64,000 nucleotides of DNA. It comes from Symsagittifera roscoffensis. Taxonomy: Eukaryota > Xenacoelomorpha > Acoela > Convolutidae. Below the pieces are notes generated by a model, which saw only the letters and a list, made by a program, of their open reading frames with translations, was not told the origin of the DNA and did not search any database. This document shows, one piece after another, positions 35,411 through 46,865 of this stretch (positions are counted from its first letter, which is position 1; the number at the start of each line of letters is the position of its first letter). The position numbers and the translations under genes were made by a program. Where the stretch lies: positions 23,412,370-23,476,369 of the forward strand of contig NC_087062.1 of the NCBI RefSeq assembly GCF_963678635.1. Reading direction: 5' to 3'.

Positions 35411-35872
35411 AAGTTCCAAGCTATCTAAAAACCCTTGACAACGCCCCACACTCGGGCTCTTTATTGAGGTTACTGGGTTAAATTGCTAGGTTGATCGAAA
35501 CGATCGAACTTGTAAAACAGTATGGGTATACTATTTAATTAATATAAAGGTTTGATCCAACTAATCTGGTGTCAAAGTCACTGTCTTTTTTCGTTTTATG
35601 GTTTTTGTTTCGCTTTTTGTCTTTTTGCTCGTGTTTTTGTCCCCCTAGTTGCCCCCCTTTACTCGGTTAGCTAAGCCTCGTTCGGAGAGCGTACCAGGAA
35701 GTTTTCTTGAGTTTTCTTAAAAAGCTATCACGGTACAACCGGAAGGTTTGCACATTCCTGTCGAACCGTACCGCCGGTACTCTAGAATGGGCATTCAGCC
35801 CGAAGCTGTCTCAAGTGGGTTCGACTCGTAGTCTTGATGTCGTAAACACCCAGGAGCGCCATAAAAACACTA

Positions 35873-36777
35873 TGTAACATTCGTCTACTGCAGTCACACA
35901 TGAGGCTTAAGAAAAATAGGCCCTATAACCACTGGCTCAAGGGTCAGGGACACCATCTCTTGTGTTTTTCTACCTCAAGAACGGTCGGAGCCAGTTCGGT
36001 TCGTTTGTGACATGAGACTACGACCCGTTACAGCTTAAAGGCTACTACTAAAATATCCCCCCACTCTAGAATTAGAAACGTCCCCATACTTAGGTCTCTA
36101 GATACCCAAAATACATGAACGCCGTTAAAAACCGGGTTGGAACATACCGTTAAGTTACTTTTTATTAGACAGTGTAACTTTGATCCATTTCAGATGGATC
36201 AACCTAAAACTCGCCTTACCTCAACATAACAATTATAAAACACACTCTAGAAATTTAAATTAGTACTCACATTGTAGCACGCTCAAGAACCAGGAAGTAA
36301 ATAAGTCGGTAAGCAACTCAAGAATCAATAAAGTAACTAAAATGAGTTTAATGTTAGTCAGTTTTAATAACAAGAACAAGTTTGTACTCTAGACTGTGAG
36401 TTCTCGTGAACCATTGGGACACTCCAGCTGTCCACCTTTCCACCGAAGGTTCACTCTGGTCCAGTTAATAATAGCACTCCAGTCACAACAATCCAGTTCG
36501 TGGGAATGCGCTCGTCTCTGTTTCAGATGGGACAGCTCTACTCTCGATTATTATTGCCACTGAAATTGCGAATAGCAATTTCCCACTGATTTTTCTAGCA
36601 ACTTTCCCGCGATTGTCACTCGATCGTTCTGACTTCTCTTTTCTGATTTTCAGTTATCGCGAGAAAATCGTGCATGACAGGTTCCATTCGAAATTTTGAA
36701 AAATTAAATTTCACTCCAAAATCAAGTGTTTTTTGCTTCTCTCAAGGTCAAACTTCCGAATATGACCGACTGGCACA
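35873..36777 (-). repeat. 5' LTR of element B (complete, 905 bp)
   Basis: On the minus strand it begins TGTGCCAGTCGG at 36777 and ends ...GAATGTTACA at 35873. It contains the GATCCAT/ATGGATC hairpin and an AATAAA signal. Its first 397 bases equal the surviving 3' LTR with one visible mismatch (near 36445 against 14536). Confidence 0.93.
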
Positions 36778-36778
36778 T

Positions 36779-37413
36779 TGAATTATTATTGTTTTTGTTC
36801 AGTAGATAAAAATCATCATCTCCATTGAAGATGGATCAACTCTTTCCCCCAACTCCTAGCTTCTCATCCTTATCAACATGAATCCAGTTGTTAATTAAAT
36901 TCAAATCAGGACATGACAAGAAGCTAAAAGTTTATATAAAAGAATAAAAGTTTCAGTTCCGAAACCCTTCCGGATTCTTGACTCCACTGAATCAAGCTCG
37001 TTAATCTTGACTTCTTCGCAATCCGGAAAGCTATCTCCCACCCTTCACCGTTGTCTGCAACGGCCTTGCAACTATTGTAGCGACACAATAGTTGCAACTC
37101 GGAACGTCCTTCTGTTTTTCTCTGTTGTTTTTCTATCACAATCTTCGTTGTTTTCGTCAGTGCGACTATCGTTGTTCTGTTGCTTTTTAGCTTTTTCTGC
37201 CAAAATGGCCGTTTCTGACGTTTCTCAGAAATGTTACGTAATCACTTCAAAAATTTAAAAATTAGCAATTCCCGAATCCCTCAACCTTCACGTTTTGTTC
37301 AATCGTTCCAATAACGTTCTTAATCCTTAAAAATCACTAATCCGGAAGGCTCGCTGCTAAAAATTCGAATTCTGCAGAGATTGCATTTTGGCACATTCTG
37401 GTCGAATGTCACA
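36779..37413 (-). repeat. 3' LTR of element C, first 635 bases, interrupted by B
   Basis: On the minus strand it begins TGTGACATTCGACC right after TCCGGGGAGTA and runs to AATAATTCA, followed by one A and then the LTR of B. The solo LTR at 58627-59543 matches these 635 bases with roughly 15 visible mismatches and shows the missing 280 bases. Confidence 0.92.
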
Positions 37414-38305
37414 TACTCCCCGGACAATCCGGTCAATGTCCTCATTGAATCACGCAATGTTCGTAAAATAGATACAGTGTCATCGAACAGAATTTACAAA
37501 ATGCACGAAATTACTTTTATCCACGTCACATCGACTCACTGCAGAATATAAATGGCATCATACTACATCACTATAGCCTTCAAATTTTTTCATCAATCTG
37601 CACATTGAGGATAAGACCTAAGATAAAACATATTTTCTGACTTCCAATGTCAATGTCCCGATTAAAACTTTTTCTCTTAGATTTAAAAGGTGTTGGCTTG
37701 CAGGACAGTCCTGCCAACCAACAAGCTAAACTTATCCTACTATGCTTCTCCCTTCGGAAATCTTGCTTGTTATTGTCCTGAATACTAAAATTAAGAAACT
37801 CTGTGGTTAGAAAGAACAATGAAACAATCTCCCTCTTCGAGAGATTACCCAAGCCTTCCATGTCACCACAAAGTGATCAGTTCTCCTAGCTGATTAAAAA
37901 CAGTCATGTAGGCTGGAATATTTAAATATACTCCTTCACTTAAGCCTTCCTAAATAAATAGTAAGTGAGTGTCTCTAAAGCCACTCAACTAAAAATCAAA
38001 ATGCAAATTTAAAAATGCAACAATTTCAAAACTCAACTAAATGTTTTAGTTTTCAATTACAACTTGGTTGCTTGGTTTCTCACTTGAGTTTTTTCACACA
38101 CATAAAACAATTCTGAGTTTTAACTTTTTCTTCATTACTCCTTTGTTTTCTTCTTTTTTCGTCGTTTAGAAGTTCTAAAACTTCTAAATTATTCTAATTT
38201 TTGTCTCTTTTTCCATCTTGCTTTTCGGTCATTCGTCAATGCTCCATTTCTTCCTCCTGTGATACTGACTCTGCACTCTCAGTTTCCGTATCTTGCAACA
38301 CGTCA
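37414..38305 (-). other. 3' UTR of element C
   Basis: No convincing gene is present. The part next to the LTR is related to the family-1 3' UTR (GATGTCCTCAT-type block, polypurine tract at 37415-37424 on +). The part near 38190-38305 may be a frameshifted acidic tail of the cargo protein (minus strand reads QDTETESAESVSQEEE). Confidence 0.65.
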
Positions 38306-38845
38306 TTAGCTATCCTGACGCTGCTGGAAGCCGTCCTCCAACACTTCTGCTCTTCTACCCTCTGTTTGCAGCAAGGTAGGGGATTCTCTGTTCCTGCAGA
38401 AGCTGTTGTGGAGACACAACGTCACGTTTCTCTCCAAATCCTCCTTTAACATCTCTGCCTTCTCCTTTCCATTACGTTCACTCGTCCTGGAAATTCTTTT
38501 CACAGCGGTGGTCACTGCATTCCGATGAGTCACGAGAGCTCGCTTGAAAGCTCCTGCTCCAATGTCCAGCTGATACTCACTGTACACTCTGCCGTGCTTT
38601 TTTTTCGCATATTCGTACAACCATGCAGTCATGTTAGCTCTGAACCATGGCATCAATCGTTTTCTTGCCCATATCTTCTTCACTTCCATCGGAACGCTTA
38701 GAAATTTGCACATTGTCTCAAAAAGATCTAAATCTTTTAGACAATCTAATTTCCGCAACTGTTCTCTCGTCGGTGCCTCCTGTCTATTATTTTCTCTCAC
38801 ATGAGCTTCCAGCCATCGTATCGCCATCATTACTCCCACTATCAC
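38306..38845 (-). pseudogene. Cargo frame of element C, C-terminal part
   Basis: MMAIRWLEAHV, LDLFETMCKFLSVPMEVKKIW, MPWFRANMTAWLY, GAGAFKRALVTHRNAVTT and NVTLCLHNSFCRNRES align with the last 200 residues of the family-1 giant protein. It is preceded by in-frame stops TAA near 38877 and at 39035, between which PCHCLLQTWWYP is still readable. The end is shorter than in A and B. Confidence 0.8.
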
Positions 38846-39034
38846 TATTGTTATGGGCTGTGATGAATCTGGTTAATCCATGGAGAGCAGCTCTCCAGAG
38901 TCCCAGATCAACATCAGATTACTACGCTTGGGATACCACCAGGTCTGCAGCAAGCAGTGGCAAGGAAACTCGTCATGTGTCAACATGATGCTCCTCCAAT
39001 TACGTTTTCCCGAAGCTTCCAGTAATGGTTCCAC

Positions 39035-40789
39035 TTACATCATCACTCGGTGGACCTCATCATTCTCATCTACTGCATTGTAATCTGTGACAGTTGATCC
39101 TCTCTGTTTCTGTCTCTCAGAGTCACTGAAGTTCCCGCTCACATATCCCATGAACTTCTTTCCTAGTATTGACTCCAATTCTTCCTTGGTTTTCTCTGGA
39201 ACTGCTGAGAACATCTTCTCGGACATTCTCGCCAGTCTCACACACTTCTGCACTGAGAAGGCTTGATCCACGATCGTTCTCGTACTCTTTACGTCCACAG
39301 CTACGAAATGTACAGGGTATCTGCTCTTGCACATTGGAGCCAATGTTGAACCCACCAAATATCGTGCTCCTGATGGTCTACAATAAGTCTCACTGTGTCT
39401 AATGTTCATTTCCGTCTCGATTGCTTCCCTCCATTTTCCTATGTATTTCTGCTCAGTCTGCAGAACTCCTGGGAATACTTCTACACTGATGGCTGTGACC
39501 ATCTCATGTTTCTGTTCTAGATTCAATAGTGACTCTAAAGAACCAAACATGCTGTAGAATCCTAGTGCAGTCACTAGATTCACATCGGTTCCTCCATGGC
39601 AATCTGCTATCAGTTCCGTCTCTGTTCTCGCTTTCATCACTACGTTTCCAAACAATACCGTCAATTGCTTGTGTTGTTTCTCCAGGGTCTTCACACAGTC
39701 CAGACCTCCACAAACGTGACCCTCCAGTCCACAGACTTCCGCCAGACAGCTACCAGGTTTGACCCAGTCTTCTGGTCCCCAGCCAGGCAACTCCACTTTA
39801 TCTTCTCCGTTGCTCCTAGAGGCCGTTATCATCACATTATATATGATGTTAAGGTCACGCAGGTTACAGTCCGCATTCAGTTCCCTCTGCACGTCTTGTG
39901 TCGCTCGCAATATTGAGTCAGCGTTGGGACTAGAACACCATGATGGCTTCATCAATTCCCACACTGCCATCAAGCTCGCTCTCAGTAATTCATCTGAGAA
40001 TCCCAACCCAAACTCCACTCTTTTGTCGGATTTTGGTACCGAAGGTACAGTCACCTCTTCTTCCAAGACCAGTCCCAATTTGGCCTGTGGATTGTTAACG
40101 CTCTTAATCGTTACAATTTTGGACGTCCAGAATCTTAGCAACACCGCCTGCTCATAATCGAAGAAGCAATCGCGTATGTCTTCACTCAGGAAAGGATTGT
40201 ACGCTATCCCTATGATCCCGGATACGTAGCTATACGATTTTTTCTTGATCGGTCCACAGTATTTCCTGGATTTCGGCAATGCTCCCATAGATTCTTTAGT
40301 GAGTCTCAGCTCCTTGTTTGAGAATCTCCTGATTTCGTCTATCTTTTTCATGGGTTCTAATTCCTCGGGTTCTTTCATGTTCACCCTCATCGGTTTACTT
40401 TGCTGCATATCCAGCAGTGCTAGCAAGAATAAGGCTTTCGTTCGCTCATCGCCTTCCTTCAACATTTTAACACAGGTGTTCAGTGCAGGTACTGAAATCT
40501 GCTCTATCAGGAATCGAATGAAACAGAGAGCGTCTCTCCGCTTCGTACACGCTACTGCTGCTCCCTCCTGGACTATCAGATCCATCAGGTTCGTCATAAG
40601 GAAAACCTTCTCCTCTTTTGATCTCTTCCTTTCTTCTGAATCATATTCTTCGCGAGTCAGTCCCATCATGCACCAGGCGAACCTGAGTTGTAACTCTGTT
40701 CTTACGTAAGGTACTGCCACGAGAGTATTTGTATTTTTGGCGTAGTCCTCATTTCTTCTTCGAAATACCTTAACACTACTGCTTTCCAT
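39035..40789 (-). pseudogene. Cargo frame of element C: conserved second half of giant protein
   Basis: It has 584 codons in one frame, aligned with A about 10590-12300. Conserved marks are CTKRRDALCFIRF, GIIGIAYNPFLSEDI, KSDKRVEFGLGFSDELL, LMKPSWCSSP, the Cys/His cluster CLAEVCGLEGHVCGGLDC with the same spacing as in A and B (C-x4-C-x4-H-x-C-x4-C), and FSVQKCVRLARMSEKM. Its conservation across families is much stronger than that of the charged middle. It joins the preceding segment by a frameshift near 40745 and ends at TAA 39035. Confidence 0.82.
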
Positions 40790-41940
40790 GGAAGGCTCAC
40801 CAACTGCTCCATCGTTTCTGCCTGTATGTCAGACGACGCTAAAGTCCCGTACGCCTTCGGCTTGAGGGTGGTGCCTTGCAACATCGTTTCCAGATAACCC
40901 TCCATGGCTTTTTCGTCTTCCAGGGCCATCACATACCCTCTAGCCGAGTTTCGGTATTCTAACATCTCCATGTATCCACCGGTGGGTTCATCTATTGACA
41001 CAGTCTCCGACACCGTTAGTCGGTTATATTCCACTGGTATTAGTTGTCCTGCGACACTTCCCTTTCCATGATTCATGGGAGATGGCTTGAAGTCTTTCAT
41101 TGTGCTCTCTCCACATTGGCTGAGTATTTCCATTTCTAAGGTTGCTCCAGTCAGAGTGCGGTCACTCCTTTTGGATTTATAACCTGTTGACTTTATCCCC
41201 GCCATGAGAATGGGTGGCACCATCGCTATATCAGTTAACATTTTATCTGTGCCAGGCAGTTGATAATCACCTTGCCGCAAATCCATGACCTCCTCAACTC
41301 GTTTCCTTTTCGCTGAGTTAATAGATTTCATTGATATTTCTGAATCCACCTTCGTCTTTCCAACTCTCCTCGGCATCACTCTGCTGCCTAACATCATCTT
41401 CATCGCATTGATTTTATCAATCACCAATTTTGATCGCATCGTCCCTCTCCTGGTTCTCGACAGATACACCACCTCTCCTTTATCGTCCTGCGGTGTCATC
41501 TTGATGGGAGAATTCGCTTCACTTTCATCAGTGGCCGAGTCGATCAACAACTCACTCAGTCTCCCTTCACACTCATCAAGCTTGTCAAGGACTTCTCTCA
41601 TCAAGGGTTGGTTGAGACCCGTTTTCAGAATGGACTGGGTCCCATAGCTTTGAACCACGGTCCAGACTTCTTCCATAAACGCCACTCTGTCCAGTTTGCA
41701 CCCCGTCCTACTCTCGTGGTCTCGGTGATGTACTTCCCATTCTTCTTCGGGCAGCGTTCCCAAGAAAGGTACTCTGGCTGAGGCCTCTATTCTTCTCCTC
41801 CTGGGTGATTCCATGAGGATTCTCTGGTCGTTATTTCTTGAATTGCCAGGAGAGCTGCTCTCCGGCAATTTCCATTTCATTTCCATAAAGGCTGACGGAG
41901 GCTCCAGTGTCGAGATGCCTTCATCCGCTGGCTCAGTCGT
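40702..41940 (-). pseudogene. Cargo frame of element C: variable middle
   Basis: This charged, low-conservation region corresponds to A about 9500-10590. It follows TAA 41941-41943 in the same frame. It has short matches to family 1 (FLGTLPEEEWEVHH against FLGSLEDDAWREFL; ETMLQG; LRYFEEEMRT). It probably acts as a flexible linker. No domain is seen. Confidence 0.7.
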
Positions 41941-42590
41941 TTACAACGTATCTGCATTATTCTCAAGATCACTGAAGATATTGAAATCCAGGCTGGATGT
42001 TCCTACTGTCGATGCCCTGTCTTCCCCACCAGCTTGATCTTGTTGCATGGGTTCTTCGGTTTGACGGCTTCCTCCCTGTCCGTCATCTCCTTCTGACTTA
42101 TCCTTGTCCGAGCTCGATGGTCCTTTTTCATCATTGTCGGCTTCTTCCGGGAATCTCGGTATAAGCAATGTACTGGCCGATTTATCTTCCTCTTCTCCAT
42201 GGACCACTTTGATTTCTTCGCAGCCGAAGGGTGCTAGGAAGGTTCTCGTCTGCAGTATTCCTCCCACTTTCATCTCCTGTTTTACACTGGTCAGGATTAA
42301 TGAGGCTTCAGGCAATTCGGTCCTGCCTCTCATCCTCATCGGAGCTAAGCCTAATCCCTTCCATTCCTCATTAAATCTTCCAGGCTTGGGAGTCGCGGCG
42401 TTGCTTATTCGCCTTCTCGTCGCTTGATCCGTGTATGCAAATCGTGTGTACTGTAACACGGCGGCATTTCTCCCTACAAAGTATGAATCCATCGTTCCCA
42501 CGAAATTCCCTACTCTCCTTTCATTGGTTTCGAATGCTCTCAACCTAGGAGTTTGTACCACGGAGACTGCTCCGAGCAACATACTTCTTA
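41941..42590 (-). pseudogene. Cargo frame of element C, segment after core
   Basis: It is open for 213 codons from 42582. It starts after a frameshift near 42590 and ends at TAA 41941. It aligns with the family-1 stretch from MTLGMNSPLVVPS to the acidic linker (both have a PFG/PYG-E-KVV/QVE-type motif before the linker). It is rich in Asp, Glu and Ser at its end. Confidence 0.7.
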
Positions 42591-43877
42591 TCAGAGGGAC
42601 ACCTCCGGCAGCTTCTTGTAATCGCCCCAGTCCTTCGTCTCTTCTCTCACTTTGTGATATGCTGCGGTGAGACGAGGCACTCTGGTTATTTCACCATTCG
42701 TTTTATCATAGGGTCTCAGATTCCAAAGCTTTGGAAACACTTCGATGTGTCCTCGTTCTACTTCTCCCATGCGATCACGGAAGTGATCGTCAAAATTGAC
42801 GACTGTCATCTCTGGCTCCGATATTTTCGCAAATAACAGATCTTCACTCATGAGCTCCCGCAATGTGTGCTGCTCACACCAGTTCAGTGTACTACCGTCC
42901 ACTGCCGATATGAGGTTCAGGTGCAGCACCGACCTCCTATATGCTTCCACTTTAACGTCAGGGAACGCAAACGTGACTGCTGGTCCATAGATCATTGTCA
43001 CGAACTCCGTGACTCCTCTGATCAGCGCCAAGGGATCGGTTCTCATAGCCAAACTCAGGTCAGTTAACAGCGGCATGCCTCCAACATGTCGTCTAACATC
43101 TTCCTCTCTTTCAATCGTCTCGTCTTCTCCCGTTCCAAAGCGATTTTGTTGTAAGAGATACTGGATAAGAGTGTGTCTCAGGTCTCTTATCTTGTTCCAC
43201 GAGTCAGTGAATTTCTTCATATCCAAGTTCCTCACTCTCTCTCTCATCTGCTCTGGACAACGTGCCAGTTTCATCAGTCCTCCCAAGTTTCCGTGGGTAA
43301 TTGCAATCAATGTCAGAAGTCCGTCTAGCCGCAGGTTCTGGATTCCATCAGTGAGCAGTAACGCCGGTCCTTTCACGAAACTCTCTGCTCCGAACGTCAC
43401 GAACAAGGCTATTAGTTCCACTATCGATACTGTTTGGAGGAATTCTTTTATCAAGTAGTGCGAGACTTTCGGGTAAACTTTTGCCAAGAAGGACGCGGTC
43501 CATCCGGCTCCCAACCCTTCTAGCATGCTGTCTGTTCTCTCAAAACCCTCCTGTCCTTTCACTTCCTGGGTCCAGAAGGTTTCCAGAGTAATCTGACACA
43601 TTCTGTTCACAAATTCAGCGGTCTTTTCGCCGGCATTTTCCGCCAGGTTCACCTCCTTCAACAAGTAGGCATGTATCTTTGTGATCATCACGGGGCCTTG
43701 CTCAAAATCATCTGCACCCAATGCCGCTACTCTAGGGTTCAGGTGTAGCCACTGGTTGGCTTCCGGCTTGGTTCTCAGAACCATCGCCTCCAGATGAGCG
43801 CTCGTCTCTAGTGAACTTTTCCTTCTTGTGTCTTCACCTGCCACTTCCATTGCTCGGAACCATAAGTCGTTGGACAT
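42591..43877 (-). pseudogene. Cargo frame of element C: conserved first core of giant protein
   Basis: It has 428 codons. It aligns with the family-1 core: DLWFRAMEV, LDGLLTLIAITHG, GMPLLTDLSLAMRTDP, FVTMIYGPAVTFAFPD, LNLISAVDGSTLNWCEQ, VFPKLWNLRP. This is the most conserved part of the giant protein between families. Upstream, a readable LVLDEVLRLELSNFSRQLKLKPG and one stop join it to the SGNH-like segment. Confidence 0.82.
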
Positions 43878-43972
43878 TGCCGCGATCTATCGATGGTCGT
43901 CGTCTATTCCCGGTTTCAGTTTAAGTTGTCGACTGAAATTGGACAGTTCCAACCGCAGCACCTCGTCCAACA

Positions 43973-45420
43973 CTAATATGTGTAGCGCATGTCCTTGAAT
44001 CCTCTCATCGCGTTTGAGATACCTGACCATACTGCAGGCAGTTCAGCCTTAAGTGGCCTCAGGTTCTCCATCTCTATCATGCGATTCGGGGCTGATATGA
44101 TCACATCATATCTTCCTTCCGAAAGTAAGGCCACAATCGCATACACAAATTTCAGTCCATCCGGGAGATGTGCATATCCCGGAGACAACGCGAATACTAC
44201 TCTCAGTGTCACTTTAGTGAATGACCTCTCCTTCGTCGCATCCACCACTTCACCCATCGACTCAAGAATATCTTTTATCGCTGGCCATACAGCGTTCTCT
44301 GCTGTTGTAGGATCTCTGAGTCTGCTCAGAAAACCTCTACTGTGTAGATGGTCATTGATGCCAGCAAACACAATCGTGATTGGGTTCATGTCCGTCTGCC
44401 TTTGTACCCCTATAGGCAGAGATATCGATTGCAGTAGGTCCAGGTCGACCGCTGCCAACATTATGACGTCCGGCAAAAACAGAGACTTGGAGGTGTGCAT
44501 GAACTCTGAATTCGCTACTACCATAATCTTGGCCTTCCTCATTTCTGCTTTGTCATAGGCGGCGAAGATTGTCTCATCTTTCTTTATCGCTTTCAATCCG
44601 CCATATCTTTGGGCATCACCATCTTGATTCACTAGTTTTGGGTATACTCTTTCCTTCACATGACCAGGGGGTGTCGTCAGTTGCCTGAATATCTTCACGT
44701 GTTGCCCAATCGGCGCTCTCGTTGTCAGGAATCTTCCTGGTCTCTCTTCACGATTCCCCTCATCATGATTCAGCCTCACATCTTGCAATGGTCTCGCATT
44801 CACTGGTCCCATCGTGTTGTTAGAGGGCAGTCCCTCTAAGTCAGCAAATCTCAAGGCCGTCGTGGAGCTGAAATTTATGCTAGCGGCTATCAACCAGTCT
44901 ACGCCGGTTATCGAGTACAATCTGCTGACGGATAGCGTCGCTCCATTTAGCATCCTCCTCGCATCTTCGATGAAGCTTACCCTCTGGAGATCCAGCTTCA
45001 TTAGCTCGTCTTTGTATACATGCCAGGGAGACGGTATGGGTCTTGACCACATCAACGTGCCTCTGCTCGGACGTCTCTCCTCTCGACTGGTACTTGTCGT
45101 CTCCGATCTAGTGTCCGATCTAGACGTGCCGGCTGTCTCTTCGATTTGGTTGACAGGTCCTATTCTTCTCCTAGGATTGATGGTCCTCCTCATCGGCGCT
45201 TCTCCCAACCAATCCTGTACGTCTGTCCTTTGACCTGGTTCGCTGGAGCTTTGTTGCCTGTAGTTCGTGACGGCCGGGACCGTACCCAAGCGTGTTTCCA
45301 AGCTAGGAGGCACAAAGGTAGTAATCACCGCTTCACTCACTGTTCCTTCTTCCTTCAGCACTCCTGTGTCAAAGAGTTCTGTTTCCAGCTCGTCCAACCG
45401 CTCCCGGTCGTTGTTTCCAC
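43973..45420 (-). pseudogene. Cargo frame of element C: second SGNH-like domain only
   Basis: The open segment begins near 45397 with LETELFDTG, equivalent to LEADLLETAQF just after the first SGNH domain of B. It contains the second SGNH-like unit (IMVVANSEFMH, IVFAGINDHLHSRGF, ALSPGYAHLPDGLKFVYAI, SAPNRMIEMENLRPLKAELPAVW). The first SGNH domain, coiled coil, N-terminus, spacer and half of the macro-like module are gone: a deletion joins the macro part to this point near 45405-45425. The ANSEF...AGIND pattern, kept across families, supports a real second SGNH-like fold. Confidence 0.78.
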
Positions 45421-45424
45421 AGGA

Positions 45425-45640
45425 ACTCTATGTTTTTATATTCTCTCCTAAAATCTGCCGCTAACGCTGTCCTGAAACTCATGTCTGCTGTGATTGCTAT
45501 CGCACATGTTCTATTTGTGAGTATGAAATCACTGTCTGTTAGTATTATGTTACTTGATCATTCATTTGGTAAGTTAAAATATGACTCAACTACCCTGCCT
45601 ATGTCAGGTTTCTTAGGCTCTTCGCCTGTTTCTGCTTCTT
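45425..45640 (-). pseudogene. Truncated macro-like module of element C
   Basis: Minus-strand reading after TAA (ETED stop) gives an interrupted but clear match to the first half of the B module: ILTDSDFILTNRTCAIAITADMSF, ADFRREYKNIEFL. It breaks off at the deletion joint. Two in-frame stops lie upstream of the match. It shows that the module was already present before the two families split. Confidence 0.75.
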
Positions 45641-46865
45641 AGTCTTCTGTTTCTCTTGCTATTCTTAGTTTTTTTATTATCAAGTTTTCAGTGTGGGTAA
45701 GTCCTACCCCCACTCCCCGGACAAAAATATCCATCGACGTCCCCGTCGATCGCATACCGGGTATCAAGTCGAGGTTAGAAGCTGGAATGAGTAGTCGTCC
45801 TTCCTGGGCAGCCCAGGAAGGATCATCTCGCTCGGTCTTGATGTATTTCATGCTTTCACGATCTACGTCTTGAATCGTGACGCTGGTATCCTCAGGATCC
45901 GAGGTAGTTTCATTCAGCCATTCTAAGACACGCAGGTTCGTCAAGTCTTGTTCATATGACTGCTGTTGCTCGTCGTCGAATTCTACCTCGGGTTTCGACC
46001 AGTCGTCAACCCACTCATCATCGTGATCATCGACTATGTCAATGTCTTGTGACACGGTTGTTTCCTCTAGACCCACTACTTCCTCCACTATCTTCTTCAG
46101 ATCTATCCTATCCACTAAAAAGTCGTCACCGTAAGGATTGTATTTCTTTCTTGGTCTCGTCCCGTCCTTCTGACGAGTCTGTATCGTGAACGGAAGATCC
46201 GGTTCCAAGTTCTTGGGAACCTCTATCTGTTCGGGATCCTGCCAATCTTCCTCTGCGTAGGGTAATGTTTCATCGTCCGCTTCGATCTGCTCGTTTGGAT
46301 CCAGGTCCAGCGGTGTATCCGTACCTTCCTCTACGACTTCGTTTCCATCGTTCTTCTCCCTGGTGCCCTTTTCATTGACCTCACAAGCAGGATCCATTAT
46401 TAGATAATCCCCTTCTTCCATGTCTGCAGGTATACACCAGTCTTCTGTCGAGTGATTGCGTCCCTCCTGGTGCACCTCTGTAATCATGAAGGGTCCCCTC
46501 CATTTTTTTAGGAGCTTTTTCGTCCCTTTCGGTGGTATAACGTTCTGAAATACCCATACGTAGTCTCCCACCGAGTAAGCCTTTGCACCAGCTGCTTTCT
46601 TGTCGAATCTTTTCCTCTGCCTTGCCTGTGCATGCTGAGTATTTCGTCTACACAAATCGTTCAACTCCTGTTGGCGTCTGATCACATCCCTCACGTAGAC
46701 CTGTGGGGACGTTTTCTTTCCCTCATACTCTGGGTAGAAGAAGGTGAATGATAATGACTTTTCGTGTCCAGTTAGCATCATGTGTGGACTGACTCCAGTG
46801 GTGGAGTGTTGCGTGCTGGTATATGCTCCCATCACCTGTGGAAGGTATCCGTCCCAATCGGTCAT
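45639..46865 (-). pseudogene. pol: pol of element C, part 3: integrase C-terminus and acidic tail
   Basis: It follows TAA 46866-46868 (Tyr in B) in the same frame. It has LTGHEKSLSFTFFYPEYEGKKTSPQ and the GPY/F module (KKWRGPF). An in-frame deletion of about 20 residues follows HQEGR relative to B. Then come the acidic tail and IFVRGVGVGLTHTENL with the internal polypurine motif at 45712-45721. Confidence 0.88.

Larger units (their letters stand above)
33411..35872 (-). other. 5' leader of element B, repeat-filled and without a gene
   Basis: It lies between the 5' LTR and gag. From the LTR inward it has a T-rich zone (35580-35640 on +), three partial copies of a 70-base repeat (35221-35410), C/T-rich unique DNA and the GTCCCAAGAC minisatellite (33700-34350). 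A tRNA primer site is not clear: a TGG occurs 11 bases inside the LTR edge (TGGCGCTCCTGGGTG on the minus strand), but its continuation does not look like a tRNA 3' end. Confidence 0.75.
14472..36777 (-). mobile_element. Element B: giant Ty3/gypsy retrotransposon, nearly complete
   Basis: Reading on the minus strand it has a 5' LTR (36777-35873), leader (35872-33411), gag (33410-30838), pol plus macro-like module (30831-24626), spacer, cargo frame (24163-15293), 3' UTR and a 3' LTR cut at 14472 by the insertion of A. The two LTR parts that can be compared (14472-14868 and 36381-36777, both 397 bases) differ at one position that I can see. The 5' LTR starts one base from the broken 3' LTR of C, so B was inserted into C. 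Total length with the missing LTR end would be about 22.8 kb. Confidence 0.94.

Noticed and set aside
35840-35872. tRNA primer binding site TGGCGCTCCTGGGTG after the B LTR
   Set aside because: It starts 11 bases inside and its continuation does not fit a tRNA T-arm; left undecided.
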